Source: Bacteroidota bacterium (lineage in GTDB: Bacteria > Bacteroidota > Bacteroidia > Bacteroidales > F082). Taken from it: a DNA stretch of 64,000 bases. The notes below the pieces were generated by a model. The model was not told the origin of the DNA. It made no database searches and worked only from the letters and a program-made list of their open reading frames with translations. Both the position numbers and the translations under genes were made by a program. The DNA lies in NCBI GenBank assembly GCA_018830105.1, contig JAHJTC010000004.1, positions 558,001 to 622,000 on the forward strand, written 5' to 3'. Positions within the stretch are counted from its first letter, which is position 1; each line of letters starts with the position of its first letter. Below are positions 1 to 6,944 of this stretch, in pieces.

Positions 1-1706
1 TTCTCGTCTTTTAGCCAAACTAAGTCGGGGATCGTTTTTACAAGTGTGCGGAGTTGAGATTCACTCTTTTGAAGGGCCAATTCCGATTGTTTACGAACGG
101 TAGTTTCCCTTATGTTGCACTGAATTACCTTCTTGTTGTTTTCAACGTAGCTATTGCTGATGAACTCCACGCTTATTTTACGTCCGTCAGCCGTTTCAAG
201 TGGCAGGTCGTCATATCGCACGTATTCTTTCTGTTGTAATTCCAGAAATTTCTCTTTATTCTCATAAACATCTTGAAATGAACCTATTTCCCAGATTGAT
301 TTTTCAATAAATTCCTCTCTTGACCAGCCCAGCATTTCAATTAAAAATGGGTTCACTTCTGTTATTTTGCCGGTTTCGGCATCGAGGATTAGAATTCCGT
401 CTTTGGCCGACTCAAACAACCGACGATAGCGGGTTTCAGAAAAATTCAGCGCATCCTCTGTAAGTTTGCGACTGGTTATATCCTGCGAAATTGTTGCAAT
501 AATATTTTTTCCTTCCTCATCAAGAATACGCGATGAAGTCCACAAAACGGTTTTGATGTCATTATCTTTTGTTAAAATATCTATTTCAACTACTCCTTCT
601 TCATCGGCAATATGATTTTTTAGCAAATCGAGTGTTGCCGTAATTTTTTCTTTTGGAAACAGCAGATCAATTTTTTTACCGATCACTTCAGCCGAATCAT
701 AACCGCTCAGCAGTTCAAATTTGCGGTTAAATCGCCTTATGATCATTGAAGTGTCCCAAATAATAATTGGGGCATGCATAAGGTTCAGCAGTATGTTTAA
801 AGAATTACTTGTTGCACGATGTTTTTCTTTTAAGGTATCTTCCTTGCCTTTTCGTTCCGTAATGTCTTCAATGGCCAAAAGAATGACCTGCTCTTTTCCA
901 AATGCCCGTTTTACCTGCCGCGCATTTAAAAGCATCACCCGTCTGCCAATGGTAGAAAAGTGGTGTTCAACCTCGTAATCATCAAAGGAATTTTTCTCGG
1001 GAATGATTTCCTCCAGCAATTCTTTCAGTTTGGGGATGTCCCATTGATGATTTCCTAATTCATAAATAGGCTTACCTATTGTTTCTTCGGCCGTTACTTT
1101 GAAAAATTTATAGAATGAACGGCTGGCTTTTATTACTCGTAAGTCTTTGTCAATGGCAAGTAGCGGCTCAGCTACTGTGTCAATGATGTCTTCAGTAAAT
1201 TTATTTAGTTCATCAGCAGATTTTTTAATCTCCGCGAGTTCATTAGCAGTTTTTTCAAGAACTGCTTCTGCCTTTTTCCTTGCTGTGATATCGCGTATAT
1301 GGCATTGAATAACTTTATTATCGTTTACCAAATACACATTGCTAACGAACTCAACATGAATTACACCTCCGGCCGAAGTTACCAGCGGCAACTCATCATA
1401 GCGCACATATTCTTTTTGTTGCAATTCCAGAAATTTCTCTTTATTCTCGTAGATATCCTTAAAAGTGCCTATTTCCCAGATTGATTTTTCAATAAATTCT
1501 TCTCTTGAATAACCCAGCAAATCAATCAAAAATGGATTAACGTCAACGATCTTCCCGGTTTTGGCATCGAGAATTAGAACGCCGTCTTTTGCTGATTCGA
1601 ATAAGCGAAGGTAGCGAATCTCAGAAGCAACTAACTCTTTTTGTAAGAGTGATTTTGTCTTCCTTGAATTGCTCTCCTGATTGCCAGTATCTGTTGACTT
1701 ACTCAT
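1..1706 (-). CDS. Multi-PAS sensor protein, N-terminal part (C-terminus outside window)
   Basis: The reading frame opens at an ATG at 1706 and stays open to the window edge, about 568 codons. The N-terminus is short and charged with no signal peptide, so this is probably a cytoplasmic sensor. Tandem PAS/PAC units follow: PAS1 at about residues 25-140, a second PAS with the PLLAIDKDLRVIKASRSF pattern, a third beginning near HAPIIIWDTS, a fourth at about 430-540, and the start of a fifth (TIPDLVWLKDE). PAC endings such as DITARKKAE, DITERKGKE and DITSRKLTE separate them. PAS1 and PAS4 are near-copies (FESAKDG.LILDA.TGKI, IWEIG.F.D.YENKEKFLEL). The output domain is not visible; a histidine kinase is most likely by analogy with multi-PAS proteins of this phylum, but that is inference. 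Confidence 0.85.
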   Translation of the reverse strand, partial: MSKSTDTGNQESNSRKTKSLLQKELVASEIRYLRLFESAKDGVLILDAKTGKIVDVNPFLIDLLGYSREEFIEKSIWEIGTFKDIYENKEKFLELQQKEYVRYDELPLVTSAGGVIHVEFVSNVYLVNDNKVIQCHIRDITARKKAEAVLEKTANELAEIKKSADELNKFTEDIIDTVAEPLLAIDKDLRVIKASRSFYKFFKVTAEETIGKPIYELGNHQWDIPKLKELLEEIIPEKNSFDDYEVEHHFSTIGRRVMLLNARQVKRAFGKEQVILLAIEDITERKGKEDTLKEKHRATSNSLNILLNLMHAPIIIWDTSMIIRRFNRKFELLSGYDSAEVIGKKIDLLFPKEKITATLDLLKNHIADEEGVVEIDILTKDNDIKTVLWTSSRILDEEGKNIIATISQDITSRKLTEDALNFSETRYRRLFESAKDGILILDAETGKITEVNPFLIEMLGWSREEFIEKSIWEIGSFQDVYENKEKFLELQQKEYVRYDDLPLETADGRKISVEFISNSYVENNKKVIQCNIRETTVRKQSELALQKSESQLRTLVKTIPDLVWLKDE

Positions 1707-1721
1707 TGGGTTATATTGTTA

Positions 1722-1805
1722 AAGCAGCGCCGAATTTGTCAGCGCTGCTATTTAATTTGCTTCCTTTTGTATTCGGGTTTACGGCATAATCCGGAAATCA
1801 TGCCG
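1722..1805 (-). other. Two hairpins between CHRD gene end and PAS gene start
   Basis: An 8-bp perfect stem (AGCAGCGC at 1723-1730 with GCGCTGCT at 1742-1749) and a 6-bp stem (CGGCAT at 1782-1787 with ATGCCG at 1800-1805) lie in the 126-bp gap. On the minus strand they follow the CHRD lipoprotein gene and precede the PAS gene, so they may terminate the former. Neither is followed by a strong T-run, so the terminator reading is weak. Confidence 0.35.
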
Positions 1806-1832
1806 AAATTTAAGATGCTATTTCACAGAACC

Positions 1833-2648
1833 TTAGTCCACATTTGAACCTATATTTCCATGGCATATGATGTTATCATATAAGGGTGCTGTTTGGTAAA
1901 TATTGATATACCCATTATAAACCAACCAGTTGTCGTAAGTGATATCCAGTCCGTTATCCAGTTTCCGGATAGTGGTGTAACTTTTACCGGTGGTTCCATT
2001 CACATTGCTCAGTGTTTTTGTCACCGGGCCACCGCCAATGGTTGCAATCGAACTCAGGTTAATGGTTGCAGGATAGATTTCGCCGGCAATAGTTCCATTA
2101 AGATCGATGGTTAAAAGTGTGTTTCCGTTCTCTCTTTTTTCAAACAGCGCTGTTCCCGAAACACCAAAATCTGCAATGGTTACAAGCGGATAAGAAATAT
2201 TGATGTCAGTAATCACGTTTCCGCCAATATCGCCCTGTACAAGAACGACATCAGGTTCGCTACTACTTTTAGTTACTTTAATAAAGCCATCGTAGGCGAT
2301 CAGTTGTTCGTAAGTTAACGAATTTACACTGGTAGTGCTGGAACCGGAGGCATCCACCGGATTTAGTGCAACAACAACTGCACCTCCTTCGGCTACCGTA
2401 TTCATATGTAAGGCCGCCGGATGCGTTCCTGAAGGAGCGCCATTAAGCTGCAATCTAATGGTCGATGCAGTTTTACTTGATTCAATAAAAGTGGCAGTAC
2501 CTGTAACTCCTAAAACATCCTGCACCTTCAGGGTGTAACTTGTCTCTCTGTTAGGCTCTTCATCTTTTTTGCAACCGCTAGACGGCAATATTAAAATTAC
2601 CGCAACGGCTATAAAAAGTGCTGTGTATAATCTTCTCGTTTTAATCAT
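1833..2648 (-). CDS. Lipoprotein with two CHRD-like domains
   Basis: 271 residues from an ATG at 2648. A signal peptide ends in the lipobox LPSSGC with Cys at about 26, followed by KKDEE, so the protein should be lipid-anchored and surface- or periplasm-exposed. Two similar halves follow (about 38-145 and 155-271). Each has G-TGTATF or GVSGTALFEKR, an L-L-G---G--PA segment, a central Y-.-L-I-YDGFI or NWLVYNGYI, and an ending VLVQGDIGGN or IICHGNIGSN. This matches the CHRD (SOD-like, chordin) pattern in bacterial lipoproteins, although the usual His positions are partly replaced. Function is unknown. No T9SS tail is present. It lies 67 bp downstream of the Thivi_2564-type gene. Confidence 0.7.
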   Translation of the reverse strand: MIKTRRLYTALFIAVAVILILPSSGCKKDEEPNRETSYTLKVQDVLGVTGTATFIESSKTASTIRLQLNGAPSGTHPAALHMNTVAEGGAVVVALNPVDASGSSTTSVNSLTYEQLIAYDGFIKVTKSSSEPDVVLVQGDIGGNVITDINISYPLVTIADFGVSGTALFEKRENGNTLLTIDLNGTIAGEIYPATINLSSIATIGGGPVTKTLSNVNGTTGKSYTTIRKLDNGLDITYDNWLVYNGYINIYQTAPLYDNIICHGNIGSNVD

Positions 2649-2715
2649 TATTTTATGGTTTAAATATTTCCCGCATCTGGCGGGGCAGTTTTAAATGATT
2701 TCTTTACAGTTTTAA

Positions 2716-2901
2716 TTAAATTTGAACATTCTGTAAAGTGTCCAGTACACCAAATACCTTCAGCAGCCATATCACGAGAATGATGATAACCACTGCATTC
2801 AGAATACTTTTTACTGTTCGGTGCATGGGAATAAAGCTGTTGATCAGCCAAAGTATCACTCCAACACCAATAATGACGATAAGGATTGTTAAAATGGGCA
2901 T
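2716..2901 (-). CDS. Small two-helix membrane protein, Thivi_2564 family
   Basis: 61 residues with two hydrophobic helices (about 2-22 and 33-52) separated by NSFIPMHRTVKS. The opening MPILTILIVI, the LWLINSFIPM turn and the VIWLLKVFGVL ending fit the Thivi_2564 family of tiny inner-membrane proteins, whose function is not established. Despite its size the gene is convincing: family match, ATG start at 2901 and its own promoter element 44 bp upstream. It is one of four genes in the window preceded by the paired TTACA promoter element, which suggests stress or envelope induction. That regulatory link is inference. Confidence 0.8.
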   Translation of the reverse strand: MPILTILIVIIGVGVILWLINSFIPMHRTVKSILNAVVIIILVIWLLKVFGVLDTLQNVQI

Positions 2902-2944
2902 AATGGTAAATTTTGATTTACTTTAAATTATTGATTTAATCCAA

Positions 2945-3000
2945 CAAAGGTCAGGATCAATCGCTTAAAAAATATTACACAATTCTGCGTAAGAGTTACA
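2945..3000 (-). promoter_or_regulatory. Paired-TTACA promoter element of the Thivi_2564-type gene
   Basis: On the plus strand, half-sites TTACACAATT at 2975 and TTACATGTTT at 2996 start exactly 21 bp apart. A 22-bp spacer then leads to CAAAGGTC at 2945-2952, which reads GACCTTTG on the minus strand and resembles the Bacteroidota -7 box TAnnTTTG. The start codon follows 43 bp later. The same spacing recurs at 6589-6644, 12579-12634 and 38086-38141. Confidence 0.65.
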
Positions 3001-3028
3001 TGTTTCACACATTTTGGGAATTTCGACA

Positions 3029-6000
3029 TTAGGGTGAGAGCAGTCGTTTTTTGCTAAATGAGTCGAGTGTGAAAACAAAACGAATCCTGTTTTTGAAGGC
3101 TCCGTTCGCCAAATCAATGTTTTTGGATACCAGCAGTGGAACATAAATTTCAAGCAAATTCCAGAAACCTGCTTTTATACCCGCTTCAAAGAAAAGGGGC
3201 GTATTGTTTACATGACCCAAACCTTTATCGTTCAAAAGCATATTGACAAAAGGCTTCACTGGCAACCAGCTGATTTTTCCGGGCAAACTGCTTGTAAATG
3301 AAAGAGAAACAAGCCAGCTGCTGTAGCCCAGGCTATCGTTTATAGGAGAAACCAAAGCTCCTTCGGAAAGACTCATTTGCCGCGACCATAAATTGGATGG
3401 AAAAATGGCAAATCTGTCGGGATAAGTCCCCTGGTAAAGATAAAGCTCATGGCCGCTTCTTCCGGCCGGTGATAAGGCATAAAAAGGAATTTCCAAATCT
3501 TCTTTCAGCATGGTTCCCGCAAATAAACGGATATCCAAGCCTTTATCCTTTCCAAAGTAACTCATTCTGTAGTTGAATTCAAGTGAAGTTTTTTGGTAGG
3601 ATTTTCCGGATTCAAAAGCTGCCTGTAGCCTAAACGGATTGATGGCACTTTGTTTCTCTAACTGATATCCAAATTGGATCATTGAATTCATTGCTGCATT
3701 TTCCTGAAGTTCAAGCTGATAAAGATTGGATGCGGTGGTGTATTTTCCATAGACTTTTTGTGAGATCGGGGAAGTCATGTCCCTTTTTCTGAAATACAAA
3801 TCAATTCCTGTGTTCAGTTTTTGGTAGTTTTGATTGCCCGGTGCGCCAAATTGGGATCCTTCCACGGAAATAGCGGCCAGCCTGATCAATTTATCATAGG
3901 GAGTGATATTGTAGGTTATGCTACCAAAACCAGCCAAATCTTTATTGCCGAATGCATAAAACGGCATCACGAAATATTCAACAGGTTTAGGGATAATAAA
4001 GCCGTTATGGAGTGCCACGCCCGCCATAAAACCATTTTCGCGGGTCCAGTTCACAACCGGCATAACCATCAGTGAATGTTTTTCGGGATCATCAACGGTA
4101 ATTAAGAGTTGGGTTTTTACAGGATCTGCCTTGGGGAAAACACCGGATTTTTGGATGTTATTATTTATCCTGAAAATTTCAGGCATTATATGGCCGGGGT
4201 CGATTTGTATTGTTGTATAATCACCTTCGGGCAGTTCAATCCATTGCTGTCCCTCAAAGCCATCCACCCATTTCTCGAAAAAGATTGAATCAGCGGTCAT
4301 ACCGGCGATGAGCAAAGGCGAAACCAGCTCCGCATTATTTTCGACGAGCAGTTGATTGTTTTTCACACGAACCATTTTATAATCCAGGCGTTTGGTCGTG
4401 CCTATTAAATCATCAAAAAACCAGGACAATTCTTTGTCGGTATGGTATTCAAAACTGCTGCGCAAGTCCTTTGGCCGCGGATGCCTGAACATCCAGTTGT
4501 GGTAATAATCGCGCATGGCTGCATCGAAAAGCGAATCGCCAAGGGATGCCCGCAGATAATTAAAAGCGATAGAGGCTTTGTTGTAGAGGATAACGCCATA
4601 ATTAATGTCGCTGAATTCGGTTGCCGGCAGTTTAATTGGCTGTTCGCGATTATTGCGGGCCTGCGCCAGCCATTCCAGCTCCTGCATCCGTTCCACAGGC
4701 AAATGGTCGATATTGAAAAAGCGGGCCAGTTTCCAGTTTTTAAAATAAATCTGCCAAAGCTTTTTCAAGGGATATTTTTCCTTCATATATCGGGCTGTAT
4801 AAGCGCTCGTTAAACCTTCGTCCATAAACGGATTCGTTCGCTCATTGGATGCCAGTGCGCTGTAAAACCAGTTATGAATAATTTCGTGCGTAAGCACTTC
4901 GTCAAGCGAGTAAGCGTCCTCAGCAATGCCAATTACCGTTATGCCCGGATATTCCATACCGTAACCAGCACTCAGAGCACTTTGAACGGCTGTAAATTGC
5001 GAATAAGGATAGTCTCCAACTTTTGTTGAGGTCCACAAAATCGCGTCATTCACATCATCCAGGGCGTGCTTCCACAGGTTCGACTGCCTGTTGGTAAACA
5101 TCACCCGGGTGGTTACTTCCCTACCCGAAGCAGGAAGTTTTACTTTTCCCTGCATTACATTAAACCGTTTATCGGCAAACCAGGCAAAATCGTGCACCCC
5201 AACAGCTGTGTATTGCAGTGTTTTCAGCTGTTTTGATGAAGCCGGGAAAGGAACTCTTCCAAGGTGTGAAGCATTGAGCCAGGAGCTGTCGGCAGCAAGT
5301 TTTTCAAGCCTGTCGATCTCTTGCTGGTTTTGCAGGTTTCCGCTTGCTCCCACAGTGTAATTATCGGGCAATGTTATACTTACATCAAAACTTCCAAATT
5401 CAGCATAAAACTCTCCCTGATCGAGATACGACATGGGATGCCAGCCATCCTGATCATAAACTGCCGGCTTGGGATACCACTGCGATATTTGATAGGATTC
5501 GCCGATATGGCCTAACCTCGATGTCACGCCCTTTGGTATTTTTACACGGAAAGGTGTTGTAATAATTAAAGTATCGCCGGCTTTCAGGGCTTCGTTCAGC
5601 TCGATGCGGCAAATGTCGGGCTGTTCGGGTAAGCTATTCCATTGAACCTGCTTACCGTTTACCTTAAAGTCCAATGAATCAATAAACCCATTCAATTCCG
5701 GATCGTCAAATAACTTTGACTTTCCATTGATCCGGAATACCTGTTTGGCTAATGGTGTGGCATTGTTTGAGTAAGCATTCGGCCACAGATGAAACCAAAT
5801 AAAATGAAGGGTATCGGGCGAATGGTTGATATAGGCTATTTCTGTGAATGCATCCAGTTGATGGAGCCTATCGTTGAGCGTAACATCAATTTTGGTTTTG
5901 ACCTCCTGCTGAAAATACTCCTGAGAAAAAACCGGAAGGCCAGAAGCGATAACAAAACTAAAAATGAACAAAACGCTCCGGGCACAGCAGGTGCCGGAGC

Positions 6001-6049
6001 GTATTTGCAACTTGTTTTTGAATGCATGTATTCTTGCCATGATTAGCAT
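3029..6049 (-). CDS. M1 family metallopeptidase with C-terminal outer-membrane-like domain
   Basis: An open frame reaches a GTG at 6103, but the ATG at 6049 (or 6040) gives a sensible signal peptide (SVLFIFSFVIASG..VFSQ), so I start there; about 1006 residues. The gluzincin zinc site is HEIIHNWF, with the second Glu ligand in NPFMDEGLTSAY, and GYGMEYPG replaces the usual GAMEN loop. This makes it an aminopeptidase-N-like peptidase acting outside the cytoplasm. From about residue 640 the sequence changes to alternating, aromatic-capped strands and ends in an IRFVF-type strand, resembling an outer-membrane barrel. It stands alone between two small stress-type genes. Confidence 0.88.
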   Translation of the reverse strand: MLIMARIHAFKNKLQIRSGTCCARSVLFIFSFVIASGLPVFSQEYFQQEVKTKIDVTLNDRLHQLDAFTEIAYINHSPDTLHFIWFHLWPNAYSNNATPLAKQVFRINGKSKLFDDPELNGFIDSLDFKVNGKQVQWNSLPEQPDICRIELNEALKAGDTLIITTPFRVKIPKGVTSRLGHIGESYQISQWYPKPAVYDQDGWHPMSYLDQGEFYAEFGSFDVSITLPDNYTVGASGNLQNQQEIDRLEKLAADSSWLNASHLGRVPFPASSKQLKTLQYTAVGVHDFAWFADKRFNVMQGKVKLPASGREVTTRVMFTNRQSNLWKHALDDVNDAILWTSTKVGDYPYSQFTAVQSALSAGYGMEYPGITVIGIAEDAYSLDEVLTHEIIHNWFYSALASNERTNPFMDEGLTSAYTARYMKEKYPLKKLWQIYFKNWKLARFFNIDHLPVERMQELEWLAQARNNREQPIKLPATEFSDINYGVILYNKASIAFNYLRASLGDSLFDAAMRDYYHNWMFRHPRPKDLRSSFEYHTDKELSWFFDDLIGTTKRLDYKMVRVKNNQLLVENNAELVSPLLIAGMTADSIFFEKWVDGFEGQQWIELPEGDYTTIQIDPGHIMPEIFRINNNIQKSGVFPKADPVKTQLLITVDDPEKHSLMVMPVVNWTRENGFMAGVALHNGFIIPKPVEYFVMPFYAFGNKDLAGFGSITYNITPYDKLIRLAAISVEGSQFGAPGNQNYQKLNTGIDLYFRKRDMTSPISQKVYGKYTTASNLYQLELQENAAMNSMIQFGYQLEKQSAINPFRLQAAFESGKSYQKTSLEFNYRMSYFGKDKGLDIRLFAGTMLKEDLEIPFYALSPAGRSGHELYLYQGTYPDRFAIFPSNLWSRQMSLSEGALVSPINDSLGYSSWLVSLSFTSSLPGKISWLPVKPFVNMLLNDKGLGHVNNTPLFFEAGIKAGFWNLLEIYVPLLVSKNIDLANGAFKNRIRFVFTLDSFSKKRLLSP

Positions 6050-6171
6050 TTGACGAGGTATGGCATTTTTCTTGTTTTCAGATGATTTGGATACTTTTTG
6101 CACGCGTTATTTAACGCTTTGGCAAGCTTAAGAAATCCTATTTCCTGAGCAGTAAAGTATTCTGGAATTAA

Positions 6172-6210
6172 AAAAATTGTGCAATAATGAAACAGTATTG
6201 CACAATTTTT
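6172..6210 (-). terminator. Strong hairpin terminator, probably bidirectional
   Basis: A perfect 15-bp stem pairs 6172-6186 with 6196-6210 around a 9-base loop (ATGAAACAG). It begins 13 bp after the stop of the 111-residue protein gene, and the stem itself ends in A/T runs on both strands. It should terminate that gene and insulate the M1 peptidase gene downstream. Confidence 0.8.
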
Positions 6211-6222
6211 AAACAGGTTTAA

Positions 6223-6558
6223 TTAAACCAAAAGAATAAGCAGGATGATAATAAGTATCAGCGTAGCGCCACCAATGTAAATGGTTCCTCCGCCTTTCTT
6301 CACCTCTTTTTTCATTTCCTTTAGTTCATTCTTCAATTCAATTTTTTCTTCAGCCGTTAAATCGCTTTTATCCATTTCACGGATTTCATCAACGCGTTTT
6401 GTAATTCTGTCAATCTCTGCATCGGTTAATTTGGTTTCCGTTTTTACGGGAACAGCATTTTTTTCCGCTTCAGACTTTGAATCCAGTTTACTTGCAAATG
6501 CCATTGATGAGCTCAAGGTGAAAATCAATGCGACAATAAAAAAAATACTTCTTTTCAT
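6223..6558 (-). CDS. Small secreted coiled-coil protein with C-terminal membrane helix
   Basis: 111 residues. A signal peptide (MKRSIFFIVALIFTLSSSMAFA) is followed by a strongly charged helical segment, about 25-88, rich in Lys/Glu (TKRVDEIREMDKSDLT, ELKNELKEMKKEVKKGGG). A single hydrophobic helix (IYIGGATLILIIILLILLV) ends the protein at the C-terminus. Similar small proteins are common in Bacteroidota but have no assigned function as far as I know. The gene has its own paired-TTACA promoter and a strong terminator, so it is a monocistronic unit. Its coregulation with the other three genes carrying that element is the best clue to its role. Confidence 0.75.
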   Translation of the reverse strand: MKRSIFFIVALIFTLSSSMAFASKLDSKSEAEKNAVPVKTETKLTDAEIDRITKRVDEIREMDKSDLTAEEKIELKNELKEMKKEVKKGGGTIYIGGATLILIIILLILLV

Positions 6559-6588
6559 TTTATGATTCTTTTAAATTATTTAATGGAA

Positions 6589-6644
6589 TAAAGGTATAGC
6601 TTGATGACACTCCAGATGTTACACAATTTTGAATAATACTTACA
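6589..6644 (-). promoter_or_regulatory. Paired-TTACA promoter element of the small coiled-coil protein gene
   Basis: Half-sites TTACACAATT at 6619 and TTACATTAAT at 6640 are 21 bp apart. A 22-bp spacer separates them from TAAAGGTA at 6589-6596, which reads TACCTTTA on the minus strand. The start codon lies 30 bp further on. The untranslated leader contains the AAATAATTTAAA string seen in related form in the other three leaders. Confidence 0.65.
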
Positions 6645-6885
6645 TTAATCACATATTTTTGGTTGTCGGTTTTTTTGATTATTGTTAGCTGTTTTATCCC
6701 CCATACCTTTGTCATTAAAGGCTTTCAGTCCGATCGAGAATCAAGTAGTGATGAAAAACCAAGCACCAAACCAAAGCTTTTCTGATTTTTTCAGCAATCA
6801 AACAAACCTATATTTCAATTCTCAACGGGAAAAAGCCCAAAGTTTTTGGAGGTTTGGGGGCTACGGGAAAATATAAACCCAAAAA

Positions 6886-6910
6886 AAAAGAGGCCATTAC
6901 GGCCTCTTTT
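6886..6910 (-). terminator. Terminator of the OmpA-family gene
   Basis: A 10-bp perfect stem (AAAAGAGGCC at 6886-6895 with GGCCTCTTTT at 6901-6910) has a 5-base loop. On the minus strand it is followed by a run of nine T (6881-6889), giving an intrinsic terminator 35 bp after the stop of the OmpA gene. Confidence 0.85.
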
Positions 6911-6944
6911 ATCGAGAAGAACTAAATAATTATTAAATCAAAAA

